Counted from the stretch's first letter, positions 17,751 to 26,974 are shown. The stretch: 64,000 bases of DNA from Streptomyces naganishii JCM 4654 (GCF_014650575.1 NZ_BMVF01000001.1:186001-250000), one strand, 5' to 3'. Notes: generated by a model not told the origin, from the letters alone. Translations and numbers: made by a program.

Positions 17751-19025
17751 ATGAGCACCAACGTGTTTTCCCGCGGTGCGGGAGCCGGCGTCGGCTGCAC
17801 TCTGCTGGTGGCCGCCCTCGGCGCGGGCGTCACCGCCTGCGGCGGCGCGGACGGCAACCCGCTGGCCGCCAGCCCCTACGACGCGGCGGACCAGATCACC
17901 TTCAGCGGCCCCACCGGAGCCGGGAAGAAGGCCGACCCCGACAAGCCCCTGGAGATCACCGCGGAGGGCTCGGGCGGGCGCATCACCGACGTCACCGCGG
18001 TGGACTCCGCCGGACGCTACGTCTCCGGCGAGCTCGCCGCCGACGGCGGCCGCTGGCACAGCACCTCACCGCTGGCCGCGGGCGCCCACTACACGATCCG
18101 GGTCAGCACGGAGAACGGCGACGGCGCGCCCGGCCGCAAGGTCCTCACCCTCGACACCAGCAAGCCCAAGGCCCAGAAGCGCCTGAACATCTCGTTCGGG
18201 CCGGAGGCGGGCACCTACGGCGTCGGCGAGCCCATCACGGCCACGCTGGACCAGCCGGTCCGCGACAACGCCCAGCGGGCCGTCGTGGAGCGCGCCCTGA
18301 AGGTCGAGTCCACCCCCGCGGTGACGGGCTCCTGGTACTGGGTGGACGACAAGCAGCTGCACTACCGCCCCCAGGACTACTGGCCGGCCGGCGCCACCAT
18401 CGAGGTGCACAGCAACCTGGAGGACATCAAGATCAGCGATCGGCTCTGGGGCGGCACCGCCAAGCCGCTGACGATCACCACCGGCGACCGCGTCGTCGCC
18501 CTCACCGACGCCGCCACCCACCAGCTGACGGTCTTCAAGAACGACGAGAAGATCAAGCAGATCCCGGTGACCACCGGCAAACCCGGCTTCGAGACCCGCA
18601 ACGGCGTCAAGGTCGTCCTGGCCAAGCAGTACTTCGTCCGGATGAAGAGCTCCACCGTCGGCATCGCCGAGGGCACCTCGGACTCCTACGACCTGCCGGT
18701 GTACTACGCCACCCGGGTGACCTGGAGCGGCGAGTTCGTGCACGCCGCGCCCTGGTCGGTCGGCTCCCAGGGCTACGCCAACGTCAGCCACGGCTGCACC
18801 GGCATGAGCACCGCCAACGCCAAGTGGTTCTTCGACAACATCCACGAGGGCGACCTGGTGCAGGTGGTCAACTCCAAGGGCCAGCCGATGGAACCCTTCG
18901 CCAACGGCTTCGGCGACTGGAACCTGCCCTGGCAGAAGTGGCTCCAGGGCAGCGCCCTGACCTCCACCGCCCCGGACGCCGCCCCGCAGACCAACGAGGC
19001 CAGGCTGCGCCCGCAGAGCCTGTGA
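17751..19025 (+). CDS. L,D-transpeptidase lipoprotein (YkuD domain with Ig-like domains)
   Basis: A 424-residue secreted lipoprotein; the lipobox ends at C30 (GVTACGG). Residues about 45-260 form two Ig-like beta domains, and the YkuD catalytic domain (about 250-380) ends in VHAAPWSVGSQG and NVSHGCTGMS with nucleophile C349. The family makes 3-3 peptidoglycan cross-links or attaches proteins to the wall. TAGCGT at 17739-17744 ends 6 nt before the ATG, suggesting a leaderless mRNA. It separates the two respiratory operons and has no obvious functional link to them. Confidence 0.95.
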   Translation: MSTNVFSRGAGAGVGCTLLVAALGAGVTACGGADGNPLAASPYDAADQITFSGPTGAGKKADPDKPLEITAEGSGGRITDVTAVDSAGRYVSGELAADGGRWHSTSPLAAGAHYTIRVSTENGDGAPGRKVLTLDTSKPKAQKRLNISFGPEAGTYGVGEPITATLDQPVRDNAQRAVVERALKVESTPAVTGSWYWVDDKQLHYRPQDYWPAGATIEVHSNLEDIKISDRLWGGTAKPLTITTGDRVVALTDAATHQLTVFKNDEKIKQIPVTTGKPGFETRNGVKVVLAKQYFVRMKSSTVGIAEGTSDSYDLPVYYATRVTWSGEFVHAAPWSVGSQGYANVSHGCTGMSTANAKWFFDNIHEGDLVQVVNSKGQPMEPFANGFGDWNLPWQKWLQGSALTSTAPDAAPQTNEARLRPQSL

Positions 19026-19122
19026 GAGGCGCTCTGAGGCCCCCCAGCCGTCCGGCCCGCCGCCTCACGGCCGCGGGCCGGCCGGGTCCCGTGAGGGCCG
19101 CGTACGGACTCGCGTACCGGCC

Positions 19123-19152
19123 CCGTACGGACCCCGTACGGACCCCGTACGG
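19123..19152. repeat. Three CCGTACGG palindromes at 11-bp spacing
   Basis: CCGTACGG occurs at 19123-19130, 19134-19141 and 19145-19152, with related CGTACGG and CGTACCGG just upstream (19101-19119). The array lies between two converging genes, 1 nt before the stop codon of the minus-strand gene. It could form a cruciform-type terminator or bind a protein on one DNA face. Confidence 0.65.
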
Positions 19153-19153
19153 G

Positions 19154-19555
19154 CTACTGCGCGATCAGGGCCTTGCGCCGCAGCAGGGAGGCCAGCGCCC
19201 CGGCGAACTCCACCGGGTCCACCGGGAGGGTCACCGCCGCGTCCGCACGGCTCCACGTGGCCAGCCAGGCGTCCTGCGGCCGCCCGATGAGCAGCAGCAC
19301 CGGCGGGCAGTCGAAGACCTCGTCCTTGATCTGACGGCACATCCCCATGCCGCCCATCGGCACGGCCTCGCCGTCCAGGACGCACACGTCGATGCCGCCC
19401 CGGTCCAGCTCCCGCAGCACCGCGGCCGGGGTGGCGCACTCCACGAACTCCACGAGCGGGGCGTCCTGGGCCGGCCTGCGACCGGTGGCCAGCCGCACCT
19501 GCTCCCGGGTGCCTGCGTCGTCGCTGTAGACCAGCACCGTGGCGGTCGCCTGCAT
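19154..19555 (-). CDS. Atypical receiver-domain (pseudo-response-regulator) protein
   Basis: A 133-residue stand-alone receiver-like fold. The acidic pair (VLVYSDDAG) and an aspartate in the phospho-acceptor position (DVCVLDGEAVP) are present. The usual Thr/Ser and Lys switch residues are missing: the strand-4 end reads VLLLIGRPQD and the strand-5 end reads VTLPVDP instead of a Lys-Pro. There is no output domain. Strong ribosome-binding site GGAGGA before the ATG. It is divergent from ctaE with about 210 nt between them, so it may share control with the qcr operon. Role unknown. Confidence 0.8.
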   Translation of the reverse strand: MQATATVLVYSDDAGTREQVRLATGRRPAQDAPLVEFVECATPAAVLRELDRGGIDVCVLDGEAVPMGGMGMCRQIKDEVFDCPPVLLLIGRPQDAWLATWSRADAAVTLPVDPVEFAGALASLLRRKALIAQ

Positions 19556-19755
19556 TGTTCCTCCGCGTCGTTGGTCGGGAACCTCGCCGGAACCCGCCGG
19601 ACACTCGTCGCGACCCCGGGTACCGATGGCGCGGATGCTACTCCCTTCAACTCCTGGTCGACAGGCGCTCGGAACGGCTCTTCGATGGGCCATCCGAGCT
19701 GGACACATGCCGCCAACACTCCGAACGGCACCCCCCGGGGTGAGGGCGGGATAAG

Positions 19756-19776
19756 CGACCGACATAATGTCGGTCG
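19756..19776. promoter_or_regulatory. 21-bp perfect palindrome overlapping the ctaE start
   Basis: Arms CGACCGACAT and ATGTCGGTCG flank a single A and are exact inverted complements. The dyad covers a CATAAT -10-like hexamer (19763-19768), the ATG at 19767 and the first base of the GTG at 19776. It looks like a repressor operator or an mRNA start-site hairpin for ctaE-qcrCAB. Confidence 0.6.
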
Positions 19777-20387
19777 TGGCGACAGCAACGACAGTAGAAA
19801 CCGGGCACGCGCACCCGTCGGTCAACCGGCCGAACCTCACCAGCGTCGGAACCATCATCTGGCTGAGTTCCGAGCTGATGTTCTTCGCGGCCCTCTTCGC
19901 GATGTACTTCACCCTGCGATCGGTGACGGGTCCGGCGCACTGGAAGGAGATGGCGGGCGCTCTCAACGTCCCCTTCTCGTCGGTGAACACCACGATCCTG
20001 GTGCTCTCCTCACTCACCTGCCAGCTCGGCGTGTTCGCCGCCGAGCGCGGTGACGTGAAGAAGCTCCGGGGCTGGTTCATCGTCACCTTCATCATGGGCG
20101 CGATCTTCATCGGCGGTCAGATCTTCGAGTACACGGAGCTGGTGAAGAAGGACGGGATCTCCCTGTCCTCCGACCCGTACGGCTCGGTGTTCTACCTGAC
20201 CACCGGCTTCCACGGCCTGCACGTGCTGGGCGGCCTCATGGCCTTCCTGCTGGTGCTCGGGCGCACCTACGCGGCCCGGAGGTTCACCCACGAGCAGGCG
20301 ACCGCGGCCATCGTCGTGTCCTACTACTGGCACTTCGTCGATGTCGTCTGGATCGGCCTCTTCGCCACGATCTACCTGATCCAGTAG
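19767..20387 (+). CDS. ctaE: Cytochrome c oxidase subunit III
   Basis: A 206-residue membrane subunit with five transmembrane helices; motifs [31 protein letters not shown] and [22 protein letters not shown]. It supports the stability of the oxidase core. Two starts are possible: ATG 19767, or GTG 19776, which lies 7 nt after CATAAT and would be leaderless. No Shine-Dalgarno precedes either. It heads ctaE-qcrC-qcrA-qcrB, 61 nt before qcrC. Confidence 0.97.
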   Translation: MSVVATATTVETGHAHPSVNRPNLTSVGTIIWLSSELMFFAALFAMYFTLRSVTGPAHWKEMAGALNVPFSSVNTTILVLSSLTCQLGVFAAERGDVKKLRGWFIVTFIMGAIFIGGQIFEYTELVKKDGISLSSDPYGSVFYLTTGFHGLHVLGGLMAFLLVLGRTYAARRFTHEQATAAIVVSYYWHFVDVVWIGLFATIYLIQ

Positions 20388-20448
20388 CGACGAGCCGCTC
20401 CAAGTCCGCAAAGCATCGACGCAGAAGATCCTGACACCGGGGTAATCC

Positions 20449-21258
20449 GTGAAAAAGCTCTCCGCACGACGACGCCATCCGCTGGCGGCGGTCGTCGTCC
20501 TACTCCTCGCGCTGGCGGCCACTGGGGGGCTGTACACCGCGTTCGCGCCCGCGAGCAAGGCGAAGGCCGACGACACCGCCCAGTCCCTCACCATCGAGGA
20601 GGGCAAGAAGCTCTACGAGGTCGGCTGCGCCAGCTGCCACGGCACCGGGGGTCAGGGCACCACTGACGGTCCGAGTCTGGTGGGCGTGGGCGCCGCCGCG
20701 GTCGACTTCCAGGTCGGCACGGGCCGTATGCCGGCCCAGCAGCCGGGCGCGCAGGTCCCGCGCAAGCGGGTCATCTACAACCAGGCCCAGATCGACCAGC
20801 TGGCCGCGTACATCGCGTCCCTGGGTGCCGGCCCGGCCGTGCCCACGAAGAACCAGTACAGCCCCGAGGGCGCGGACGTCGCCAAGGGCGGCGAGCTGTT
20901 CCGCACCAACTGCGCCCAGTGCCACAACTTCACCGGCAAGGGCGGCGCGCTGACGCATGGCAAGTTCGCCCCGGAGCTGACCGGTGTGAGCCCCAAGCAC
21001 ATCTACGAGGCCATGCAGACCGGCCCGCAGAACATGCCTTCCTTCCCCGACACCACGATGACGGAGAAGAACAAGAAGGACATCATCGCGTACCTGAACG
21101 CGGTCAACGGTGACGAGACCGAGAACCCCGGCGGTCTGGAGCTGGGCGGCCTCGGGCCGGTCAGCGAGGGCCTGTTCGCGTGGATCTTCGGACTGGGTGC
21201 CCTGATCGCGGTCGCCGTCTGGGTCGCCGCTCGGACCGCAAAGGCCAAGAAGTCATGA
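20449..21258 (+). CDS. qcrC: Diheme cytochrome c subunit of the bcc complex
   Basis: A 269-residue membrane-anchored protein with two heme c sites, C60-A-S-C63-H64 and C155-A-Q-C158-H159. An N-terminal hydrophobic segment (about 13-32) and a C-terminal helix (about 240-262) anchor it on the outer face. It carries electrons from QcrB/A directly to CtaC, replacing soluble cytochrome c, the hallmark of the actinobacterial III2-IV2 supercomplex. GTG start; the end overlaps qcrA by ATGA. Confidence 0.98.
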   Translation: MKKLSARRRHPLAAVVVLLLALAATGGLYTAFAPASKAKADDTAQSLTIEEGKKLYEVGCASCHGTGGQGTTDGPSLVGVGAAAVDFQVGTGRMPAQQPGAQVPRKRVIYNQAQIDQLAAYIASLGAGPAVPTKNQYSPEGADVAKGGELFRTNCAQCHNFTGKGGALTHGKFAPELTGVSPKHIYEAMQTGPQNMPSFPDTTMTEKNKKDIIAYLNAVNGDETENPGGLELGGLGPVSEGLFAWIFGLGALIAVAVWVAARTAKAKKS

Positions 21259-22319
21259 GTAGCCAAGACATTCCAGAAGAGAACCTGCCCGCAGAGCAGG
21301 CCGCAGAGCACGGCCACGGCGCGGTGTCCCTGGCGGACGAGAAGCACCCGTTCGCCGACCCGGGCCTGCCCCCGCACGAGCACCGGATCCAGGACGTCGA
21401 CGAGCGGGCCGCCAAGCGGTCCGAGCGCACCGTCGCCCTGCTGTTCACGATCTCGATGCTGGCCACCATCGGCTTCATCGCCTCCTACGTGGGGATCCCG
21501 CACGACAAGTCGATCTTCGTCTTCCCGCTCGGTCACATCAACGCGCTGAACTTCGCCCTGGGCATCACCCTCGGCGTGGCGCTGTTCGCCATCGGCGCGG
21601 GCGCGGTCCACTGGGCCCGCACCCTGATGTCCGACGCGGAGGTCGCCGACGAGCGGCACCCGATCGAGGCCCCCCCGGAGGTCCGCGCGAAGGTCCACGC
21701 GGACTTCAAGCAGGGCGCCAAGGAGTCGGCGATCGGCCGTCGCAAGCTGATCCGCAACACGATGTTCGGCGCGCTCACCCTGGTGCCGCTGTCCGGCGTC
21801 ATGCTGCTGCGCGACCTCGGTCCGCTGCCCCACAGCAGCCTGCGCCACACACTGTGGGCCAAGGGCAAGCGCCTGGTGAACATGAACACGAACCTGCCGC
21901 TGCGTCCCGAGGACGTCGCCGTCGGTTCGCTCACCTTCGCCAAGCCGGACGGCCTGGAGGAGACGAACGAGAGCTTCCAGGAAGAGATCGCCAAGGCGGC
22001 CCTGATGATCGTCCGGCTCCAGCCGGAGAACATCAAGGACAAGCGCGAGCTCGACTGGTCGCACCAGGGGATCGTCGCCTACTCGAAGATCTGCACCCAC
22101 GTGGGCTGCCCGATCTCCCTGTACGAGCAGCAGACGCACCACGTGCTGTGCCCGTGCCACCAGTCCACCTTCGACCTCTCCGACGGTGCCCGAGTGATCT
22201 TCGGCCCCGCCGGTCACGCCCTGCCGCAGCTGCGCATCGGCGTGGACAGCGAGGGTTACCTCCAGGCGCTCGGCGACTTCGAGGAGCCCGTCGGTCCTGC
22301 ATTCTGGGAGCGCGGATGA
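21255..22319 (+). CDS. qcrA: Rieske iron-sulfur subunit of the bcc complex
   Basis: A 354-residue subunit with the actinobacterial N-terminal extension and three hydrophobic segments (about 60-80, 95-118 and 172-190). The [2Fe-2S] ligands are C280, H282, C299 and H302 (CTHVGC and CPCHQSTF), with C285 and C301 placed for the usual disulfide. The ATG at 21255 overlaps the qcrC stop; upstream in-frame codons lie inside qcrC and are not needed. Confidence 0.98.
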   Translation: MSSQDIPEENLPAEQAAEHGHGAVSLADEKHPFADPGLPPHEHRIQDVDERAAKRSERTVALLFTISMLATIGFIASYVGIPHDKSIFVFPLGHINALNFALGITLGVALFAIGAGAVHWARTLMSDAEVADERHPIEAPPEVRAKVHADFKQGAKESAIGRRKLIRNTMFGALTLVPLSGVMLLRDLGPLPHSSLRHTLWAKGKRLVNMNTNLPLRPEDVAVGSLTFAKPDGLEETNESFQEEIAKAALMIVRLQPENIKDKRELDWSHQGIVAYSKICTHVGCPISLYEQQTHHVLCPCHQSTFDLSDGARVIFGPAGHALPQLRIGVDSEGYLQALGDFEEPVGPAFWERG

Positions 22320-23968
22320 GTACTACTGCGAGCAACACCAACGCGTCCGGCGGCGGCCGCTCGCGCGGACCGGCGCCGGCGGGCGAGCGTCTCGCCGACT
22401 GGGCCGACGGCCGGCTGGGGATCTACTCCCTGGCCAAGTCGAACATGCGCAAGATCTTCCCCGACCACTGGTCGTTCATGCTGGGTGAGGTCTGCCTCTA
22501 CAGCTTCATCATCATCATCCTCACGGGTGTGTACCTGACGCTGTTCTTCCACCCCTCGATGAACGAGGTGGTGTACCACGGCAGCTACGTCCCGCTCCAG
22601 GGACAGCTGATGAGCGAGGCGTTCAACTCGACCCTGCACATCTCCTTCGAGGTGCGCGGTGGTCTGCTGATCCGGCAGATCCACCACTGGGCCGCGCTGA
22701 TCTTCCTGGCCGGCATGTTCGTGCACATGATGCGCGTGTTCTTCACCGGCGCGTTCCGCAAGCCGCGTGAGGTCAACTGGCTGTTCGGCTTCCTGCTGTT
22801 CGTCCTCGGCATGTTCACCGGCTTCACCGGTTACTCGCTCCCGGACGACCTGCTCTCCGGCACCGGCGTCCGCTTCATGGAGGGCGCGATCCTGTCCGTG
22901 CCGATCGTCGGCACGTACCTGTCGTTCTTCCTCTTCGGCGGGCAGTTCCCCGGCCACGACTTCGTGGCGCGGTTCTACTCGATCCACATCCTGCTGCTGC
23001 CCGGCATCATGCTGGGCCTGCTGGTGGCGCACCTGATCCTGGTCTTCTACCACAAGCACACGCAGTTCGCGGGTCCGGGCAAGACCAACAACAACGTGGT
23101 CGGCATGCCGCTGCTGCCGGTCTACATGGCCAAGGCCGGAGGCTTCTTCTTCCTGGTCTTCGGCGTCATCGCGGCCATCGCGGCGATCGCGCAGATCAAC
23201 CCGATCTGGGCCATCGGCCCCTACCGTCCCGACCAGGTCTCCACCGGCGCCCAGCCCGACTGGTACATGGGCTTCTCCGAGGGCCTGATCCGCGTGATGC
23301 CCGGCTGGGAGATCAACTTCTGGGGCCACACCCTGGTCCTGGGCGTGTTCATCCCGCTGATCATCTTCCCGCTCGTGCTGGTGGCCATCGCGGTCTACCC
23401 GTTCATCGAGGCCTGGGTCACCGGCGACCGCCGCGAGCACCACATCCTGGACCGCCCGCGCAACGCCCCGACCCGCACCGCCTTCGGCGCAGCGTGGATC
23501 TCCTGGTACTTCGTGCTGCTCATCGGCGGTGGAAACGACCTGTGGGCCACCCACTTCCACCTGTCGATCAACGCGATCACCTGGTTCGTGCGGATCTCGT
23601 TCTTCGTGGTGCCGGTCATCACGTTCGTCGTCACCAAGCGCGTCTGCCTCGGCCTCCAGCGCCGGGACAAGGACAAGGTGCTGCACGGCCGCGAGTCGGG
23701 CATCATCAAGCGCCTGCCGCACGGTGAGTTCATCGAGGTCCACGAGCCGCTCAGCCAGGAGCAGCTCTACACCCTCACCGCGCACGAGCAGTACGAGCCG
23801 GTCGAGCTCGGCCCGACGGTCGACGAGAACGGTGTCGAGCGCAAGATCAAGGGCTCGCAGAAGCTGCGCGCCAAGCTCAGCAACGCGTACTACGGCGAGG
23901 ACAACCAGATCCAGAAGCCGACCGTCGAGGAGTACAGGGAGATCACGAGCGGCCACGGCCACCACTGA
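22316..23968 (+). CDS. qcrB: Cytochrome b subunit of the bcc complex
   Basis: A 550-residue quinol-oxidising subunit. The N-terminal cytochrome b domain holds the heme ligands in STLHISFEVRGG, IHHWAALIFLAGMFVHMMRVFFTGAFRKPRE and FYSIHILLLPG, and the Qo-site motif PDWYMGF. A long hydrophilic C-terminal tail (about 430-550) is typical of actinobacteria. The ATG overlaps the qcrA stop (ATGA). Last gene of the operon. Confidence 0.98.
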   Translation: MSTTASNTNASGGGRSRGPAPAGERLADWADGRLGIYSLAKSNMRKIFPDHWSFMLGEVCLYSFIIIILTGVYLTLFFHPSMNEVVYHGSYVPLQGQLMSEAFNSTLHISFEVRGGLLIRQIHHWAALIFLAGMFVHMMRVFFTGAFRKPREVNWLFGFLLFVLGMFTGFTGYSLPDDLLSGTGVRFMEGAILSVPIVGTYLSFFLFGGQFPGHDFVARFYSIHILLLPGIMLGLLVAHLILVFYHKHTQFAGPGKTNNNVVGMPLLPVYMAKAGGFFFLVFGVIAAIAAIAQINPIWAIGPYRPDQVSTGAQPDWYMGFSEGLIRVMPGWEINFWGHTLVLGVFIPLIIFPLVLVAIAVYPFIEAWVTGDRREHHILDRPRNAPTRTAFGAAWISWYFVLLIGGGNDLWATHFHLSINAITWFVRISFFVVPVITFVVTKRVCLGLQRRDKDKVLHGRESGIIKRLPHGEFIEVHEPLSQEQLYTLTAHEQYEPVELGPTVDENGVERKIKGSQKLRAKLSNAYYGEDNQIQKPTVEEYREITSGHGHH

Positions 23969-24004
23969 TCACTGACCGCTGAGCGTCGCCACGCCACGGT
24001 CGAG

Positions 24005-24064
24005 GGGCCCCGTCCTCCCCCAAGCTCTTGACGAGCAGGGGGTACCCCCATCCGGACGGGGCCC
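24005..24064 (+). terminator. Terminator after qcrB, built on a nested repeat
   Basis: Outer arms GGGCCCCGTCC (24005-24015) and GGACGGGGCCC (24054-24064) pair exactly. Inside are CCCCC...GGGGG around GCTC-TTGAC-GAGC, followed by the palindrome GGGGGTACCCCC. The inner sequence looks like a dispersed Streptomyces intergenic repeat co-opted as a terminator (impression from memory). Confidence 0.8.
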
Positions 24065-24146
24065 TTCGCGCTGCCCGGGGCTGGATAGGGTGGAGTCGTT
24101 CGAGACGAGCGTCCCGCACTGCGGGACACCGACCCAGGAGCGGCTT

Positions 24147-25211
24147 ATGAGCGCTGTGACCCCCGCTGGAGGCGACACCGCGGCGGGCCGTTCCTGGCCC
24201 GCCGTGCTGAACGGGCTGCTGGACGGCCGCGACCAGAGCGCGGACGACACCGCCTGGGCGATGGACAGGATCATGCGCGGCGAGGCGACGGACGCCCAGA
24301 TCGCCGCCTTCGTGGTCGCCCTGCGGGCCAAGGGCGAGACGGTCGAGGAGATCACCGGCCTGGTCCGGGCGATGTACGCGCACGCGAACGTCATCGAGGT
24401 GCCGGGCGCCACCGTCGACATCGTCGGCACCGGCGGCGACGGCGCGAAGACGGTGAACATCTCCACCATGTCCTCCATCGTCGTCGCCGGCACCGGCGCC
24501 AAGGTCGTCAAGCACGGCAACCGCGCCGCGTCCTCGGCCTCGGGCGCCTCGGACGTGCTGGAGAAGCTCGGCGTCAATCTGAACCTGCCGGTGGAGCGGG
24601 TGGCCGCGGTGGCCGAGGAGGCCGGCATCACCTTCTGCTTCGCGGTGAAGTTCCACCCCGCGCTGCGCCATGTGGCCGCCGCGCGCGGCCAGTTGGGCAT
24701 CCGGACCACGTTCAACGTGCTCGGCCCGCTCACCAATCCGGCCCGGGTCAGAGCCCAGGCGGTCGGGGTCGCCGACCCGCGCATGGCGCCCATCGTGGCC
24801 GGCGTCTTCGCCGAACGCGGCAACTCCTCCCTGGTCTTCCGGGGCGACGACGGCCTCGACGAGCTGACGACCACCTCCACGTCGCGGGTGTGGGTGGTCC
24901 GGGACGGCAAGGTGAGCGAGGAGCGCTTCGACCCGCGCGACGTCGGCATCGACCTCGTGCCGGTGGAGGCCCTGCGGGGCGCCGACGCCTCGTACAACGC
25001 GGAGGTCGCGCGGCGGCTGCTGGACGGCGAGCCGGGCCCGGTGCGCGACGCCGTGCTGCTGAACTCGGCGGCCGCGCTGGTGGCGTTGGATCCGGGCCCC
25101 GGGTCGCTCGCCGAGCAGATCCGGGGGCGGATGGCCATGGCCGCGGAGGCGATCGACTCGGGGGCCGCCCGGCGCACGCTGGAGCGCTGGGTGAGGGCCA
25201 GCAACGCCTGA
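24147..25211 (+). CDS. trpD: Anthranilate phosphoribosyltransferase
   Basis: A 354-residue enzyme transferring phosphoribose from PRPP to anthranilate in tryptophan synthesis. Motifs: [18 protein letters not shown] (PRPP-binding GTGGD), [11 protein letters not shown] and [14 protein letters not shown]. The ATG is preceded by AGGAG 6 nt upstream; TAGGGT about 60 nt upstream is a plausible -10 box. It is monocistronic and far from other trp genes, as usual in Streptomyces. Confidence 0.97.
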   Translation: MSAVTPAGGDTAAGRSWPAVLNGLLDGRDQSADDTAWAMDRIMRGEATDAQIAAFVVALRAKGETVEEITGLVRAMYAHANVIEVPGATVDIVGTGGDGAKTVNISTMSSIVVAGTGAKVVKHGNRAASSASGASDVLEKLGVNLNLPVERVAAVAEEAGITFCFAVKFHPALRHVAAARGQLGIRTTFNVLGPLTNPARVRAQAVGVADPRMAPIVAGVFAERGNSSLVFRGDDGLDELTTTSTSRVWVVRDGKVSEERFDPRDVGIDLVPVEALRGADASYNAEVARRLLDGEPGPVRDAVLLNSAAALVALDPGPGSLAEQIRGRMAMAAEAIDSGAARRTLERWVRASNA

Positions 25212-25305
25212 GCCCCGGCGGCCCGTGCGCGGTGTGACGCGAGGCGCAGTCCGCGATCCGGACTCCGCCTTGCGTCCGTAAGATCGTGTGGCAGGATACT
25301 GAACC

Positions 25306-25411
25306 AGGTCATGAGTGACAGCCATTCGGCCCCGGCCGGCTGTCCGGCAACCCTCCGTCCGTGGCGGGGTGCCCCGGGTGAGGACCAGGCCGCAGGCAGC
25401 GAGGTCTGCGG
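25306..25411 (+). ncRNA. SAM-IV-type S-adenosylmethionine riboswitch
   Basis: The leader contains GGTCATGAGTGACAGCC, CCGGCAACCCTCC and GGTGCCCCGGGTGA-GGACC, the conserved SAM-riboswitch core as arranged in the actinobacterial SAM-IV class. The closing helix is GGTC/GGACC. A further hairpin, CCGCAG/CTGCGG (25390-25411), fits the extra SAM-IV stem. A candidate promoter upstream has TTGCGT and CAGGAT-like hexamers. Confidence 0.85.
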
Positions 25412-25418
25412 CAAGCGC

Positions 25419-25514
25419 GGACCCCTCGCGATTCCAGGGGTCCTGGTCGTCGAGGAGCCTTCCGTGAGCAAGCGAATGCGATAGGGGCGACAGCCCCCTC
25501 GGGGCCGACGGCCC
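25419..25514 (+). promoter_or_regulatory. Expression-platform hairpins downstream of the SAM riboswitch
   Basis: GGACCCCT/AGGGGTCC (25419-25443), a GGGGC-GACA-GCCCC hairpin near 25484-25497 and GGGGCC-GAC-GGCCCC (about 25500-25514) lie between the aptamer and the gene. Any could be the terminator or ribosome-sequestering element; which one switches cannot be decided by eye. Confidence 0.5.
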
Positions 25515-25603
25515 CGCCGCCGCACACCCCCTTTTCACCTCACCCGCGCTCGAGCGCCGTCCGCTCGCGCGGTGATTCCAGCTGCCTCCACGGGAGTTCA
25601 CCC

Positions 25604-26974
25604 ATGTCCGTCTCCACCGTCTCCACCGCCGCCGCCGGCCAGACCGTCTGTGCCCCGCTGCCCGTCCTGGGACGTGACGTCACCGTGCCGCTCGTCACCG
25701 GCGGCGAGGTCGCCTACGCCGCGCTCGACTACGCGGCCAGCGCCCCCGCCCTCCAGCGCGTCTGGGACGACGTGGCCGCGTACGCCCCCTACTACGGCAG
25801 CGTCCACCGCGGCGCCGGCTACCTCTCCCAGCTCTCCACCGACCTGTTCGAGAACGCCCGCAGGACGGTCGCGGAGTTCCTCGGCTGCCGCGAGGGGGAC
25901 CAGGTGGTGTTCACCCGGTCCACCACCGACTCCCTCAACCTCCTCGCCCGCGCGCTGCCCGCCGGCTGCCGGGTCTTCGTGTTCGAGACCGAGCACCACG
26001 CCTCCCTGCTGCCGTGGCAGCAGGCCGAGGTCACCTTCCTCGACGCCCCGCGCAGCCCCGAGCAGGCCGTGACGGCCCTGGAGCGCGCCCTGGCCGCCCG
26101 TGAGCCGCACGGCCCGGCCCTGGTGTGCGTCACCGGCGCCTCCAACGTCACCGGCGAGCTGTGGCCCGTACGCGAACTGGCCGCCGCCGCCCACGCGCAC
26201 GGCGCCCGCATCGTCCTGGACGCCGCCCAGCTGGCCCCGCACCACCCGGTGGACGTCCGGGAACTCGACGTCGACTGGGTCGCCTTCTCCGGGCACAAGC
26301 TGTACGCGCCCTTCGGCTCCGGCGTCCTCGCCGGACGCGCCGACTGGCTGCGGGAGGCCGAGCCGTACCTCGCGGGCGGCGGCGCCAGCCGCAAGGTCAC
26401 CCGGCGCGCCGACGGGGGAGTGGACGTGGAGTGGCACGAGGGCGCCGCCCGCCACGAGGCCGGCTCGCCCAACGTCATCGGCGCCCACGCCGTCGCCTCC
26501 GCCTGCAAGGCGCTCACCGAGGCCGGCTTCGAGGCGCTCGTGGCCCGTGAGCGGCACCTGATCCGCACGGTCCGCGAGGGCCTGGCCGAGGTGCCCGGGG
26601 TGAGGGTGCTGTCGCTGTTCGGCGACGACGCCCCGCGGGTCGGCGTGATCTCCTTCGTGGTGGAGGGCTGGAACAGCTCCCACTTCGCCGCCGCGCTGTC
26701 GGCCGAGTACGGCATCGGCGTGCGCGACGGCCTCTTCTGCGCCCACCCGCTGGTGCGCACCCTGCTGGGCGGCGGCCCGCAGGCCCAGGGCGAGTGCGGC
26801 GCCCCCGAGGCGGCGCCCGGCGAGCGGTCCCTGAACGCCATCCGCGTCAGCTTCGGCGCCGGCACCCCCGACGAGCACGTCGAGCGGTTCGTGGCGGCGG
26901 TCGGGGAGCTGGTCAGGGACGGCGCGAAGTGGCGGTACCGCACGCGGGACGGCCGCTGCGTGCCGGCGGTCTGA
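25604..26974 (+). CDS. SufS/CsdA-like PLP enzyme (cysteine desulfurase or sulfur-related lyase)
   Basis: A 456-residue class-V aminotransferase-fold protein. The PLP lysine is K232 (SGHKLYAPFG), preceded by VLDAAQLAPHHPVD. C379 in GVRDGLFCAHPLVR occupies the position of the catalytic Cys of type II cysteine desulfurases. Control by a SAM riboswitch points to sulfur or methionine metabolism. The substrate is not certain: desulfuration of cysteine or a related C-S lyase are both possible. ATG with GGGAG about 8 nt upstream. It is monocistronic. Confidence 0.88.
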   Translation: MSVSTVSTAAAGQTVCAPLPVLGRDVTVPLVTGGEVAYAALDYAASAPALQRVWDDVAAYAPYYGSVHRGAGYLSQLSTDLFENARRTVAEFLGCREGDQVVFTRSTTDSLNLLARALPAGCRVFVFETEHHASLLPWQQAEVTFLDAPRSPEQAVTALERALAAREPHGPALVCVTGASNVTGELWPVRELAAAAHAHGARIVLDAAQLAPHHPVDVRELDVDWVAFSGHKLYAPFGSGVLAGRADWLREAEPYLAGGGASRKVTRRADGGVDVEWHEGAARHEAGSPNVIGAHAVASACKALTEAGFEALVARERHLIRTVREGLAEVPGVRVLSLFGDDAPRVGVISFVVEGWNSSHFAAALSAEYGIGVRDGLFCAHPLVRTLLGGGPQAQGECGAPEAAPGERSLNAIRVSFGAGTPDEHVERFVAAVGELVRDGAKWRYRTRDGRCVPAV

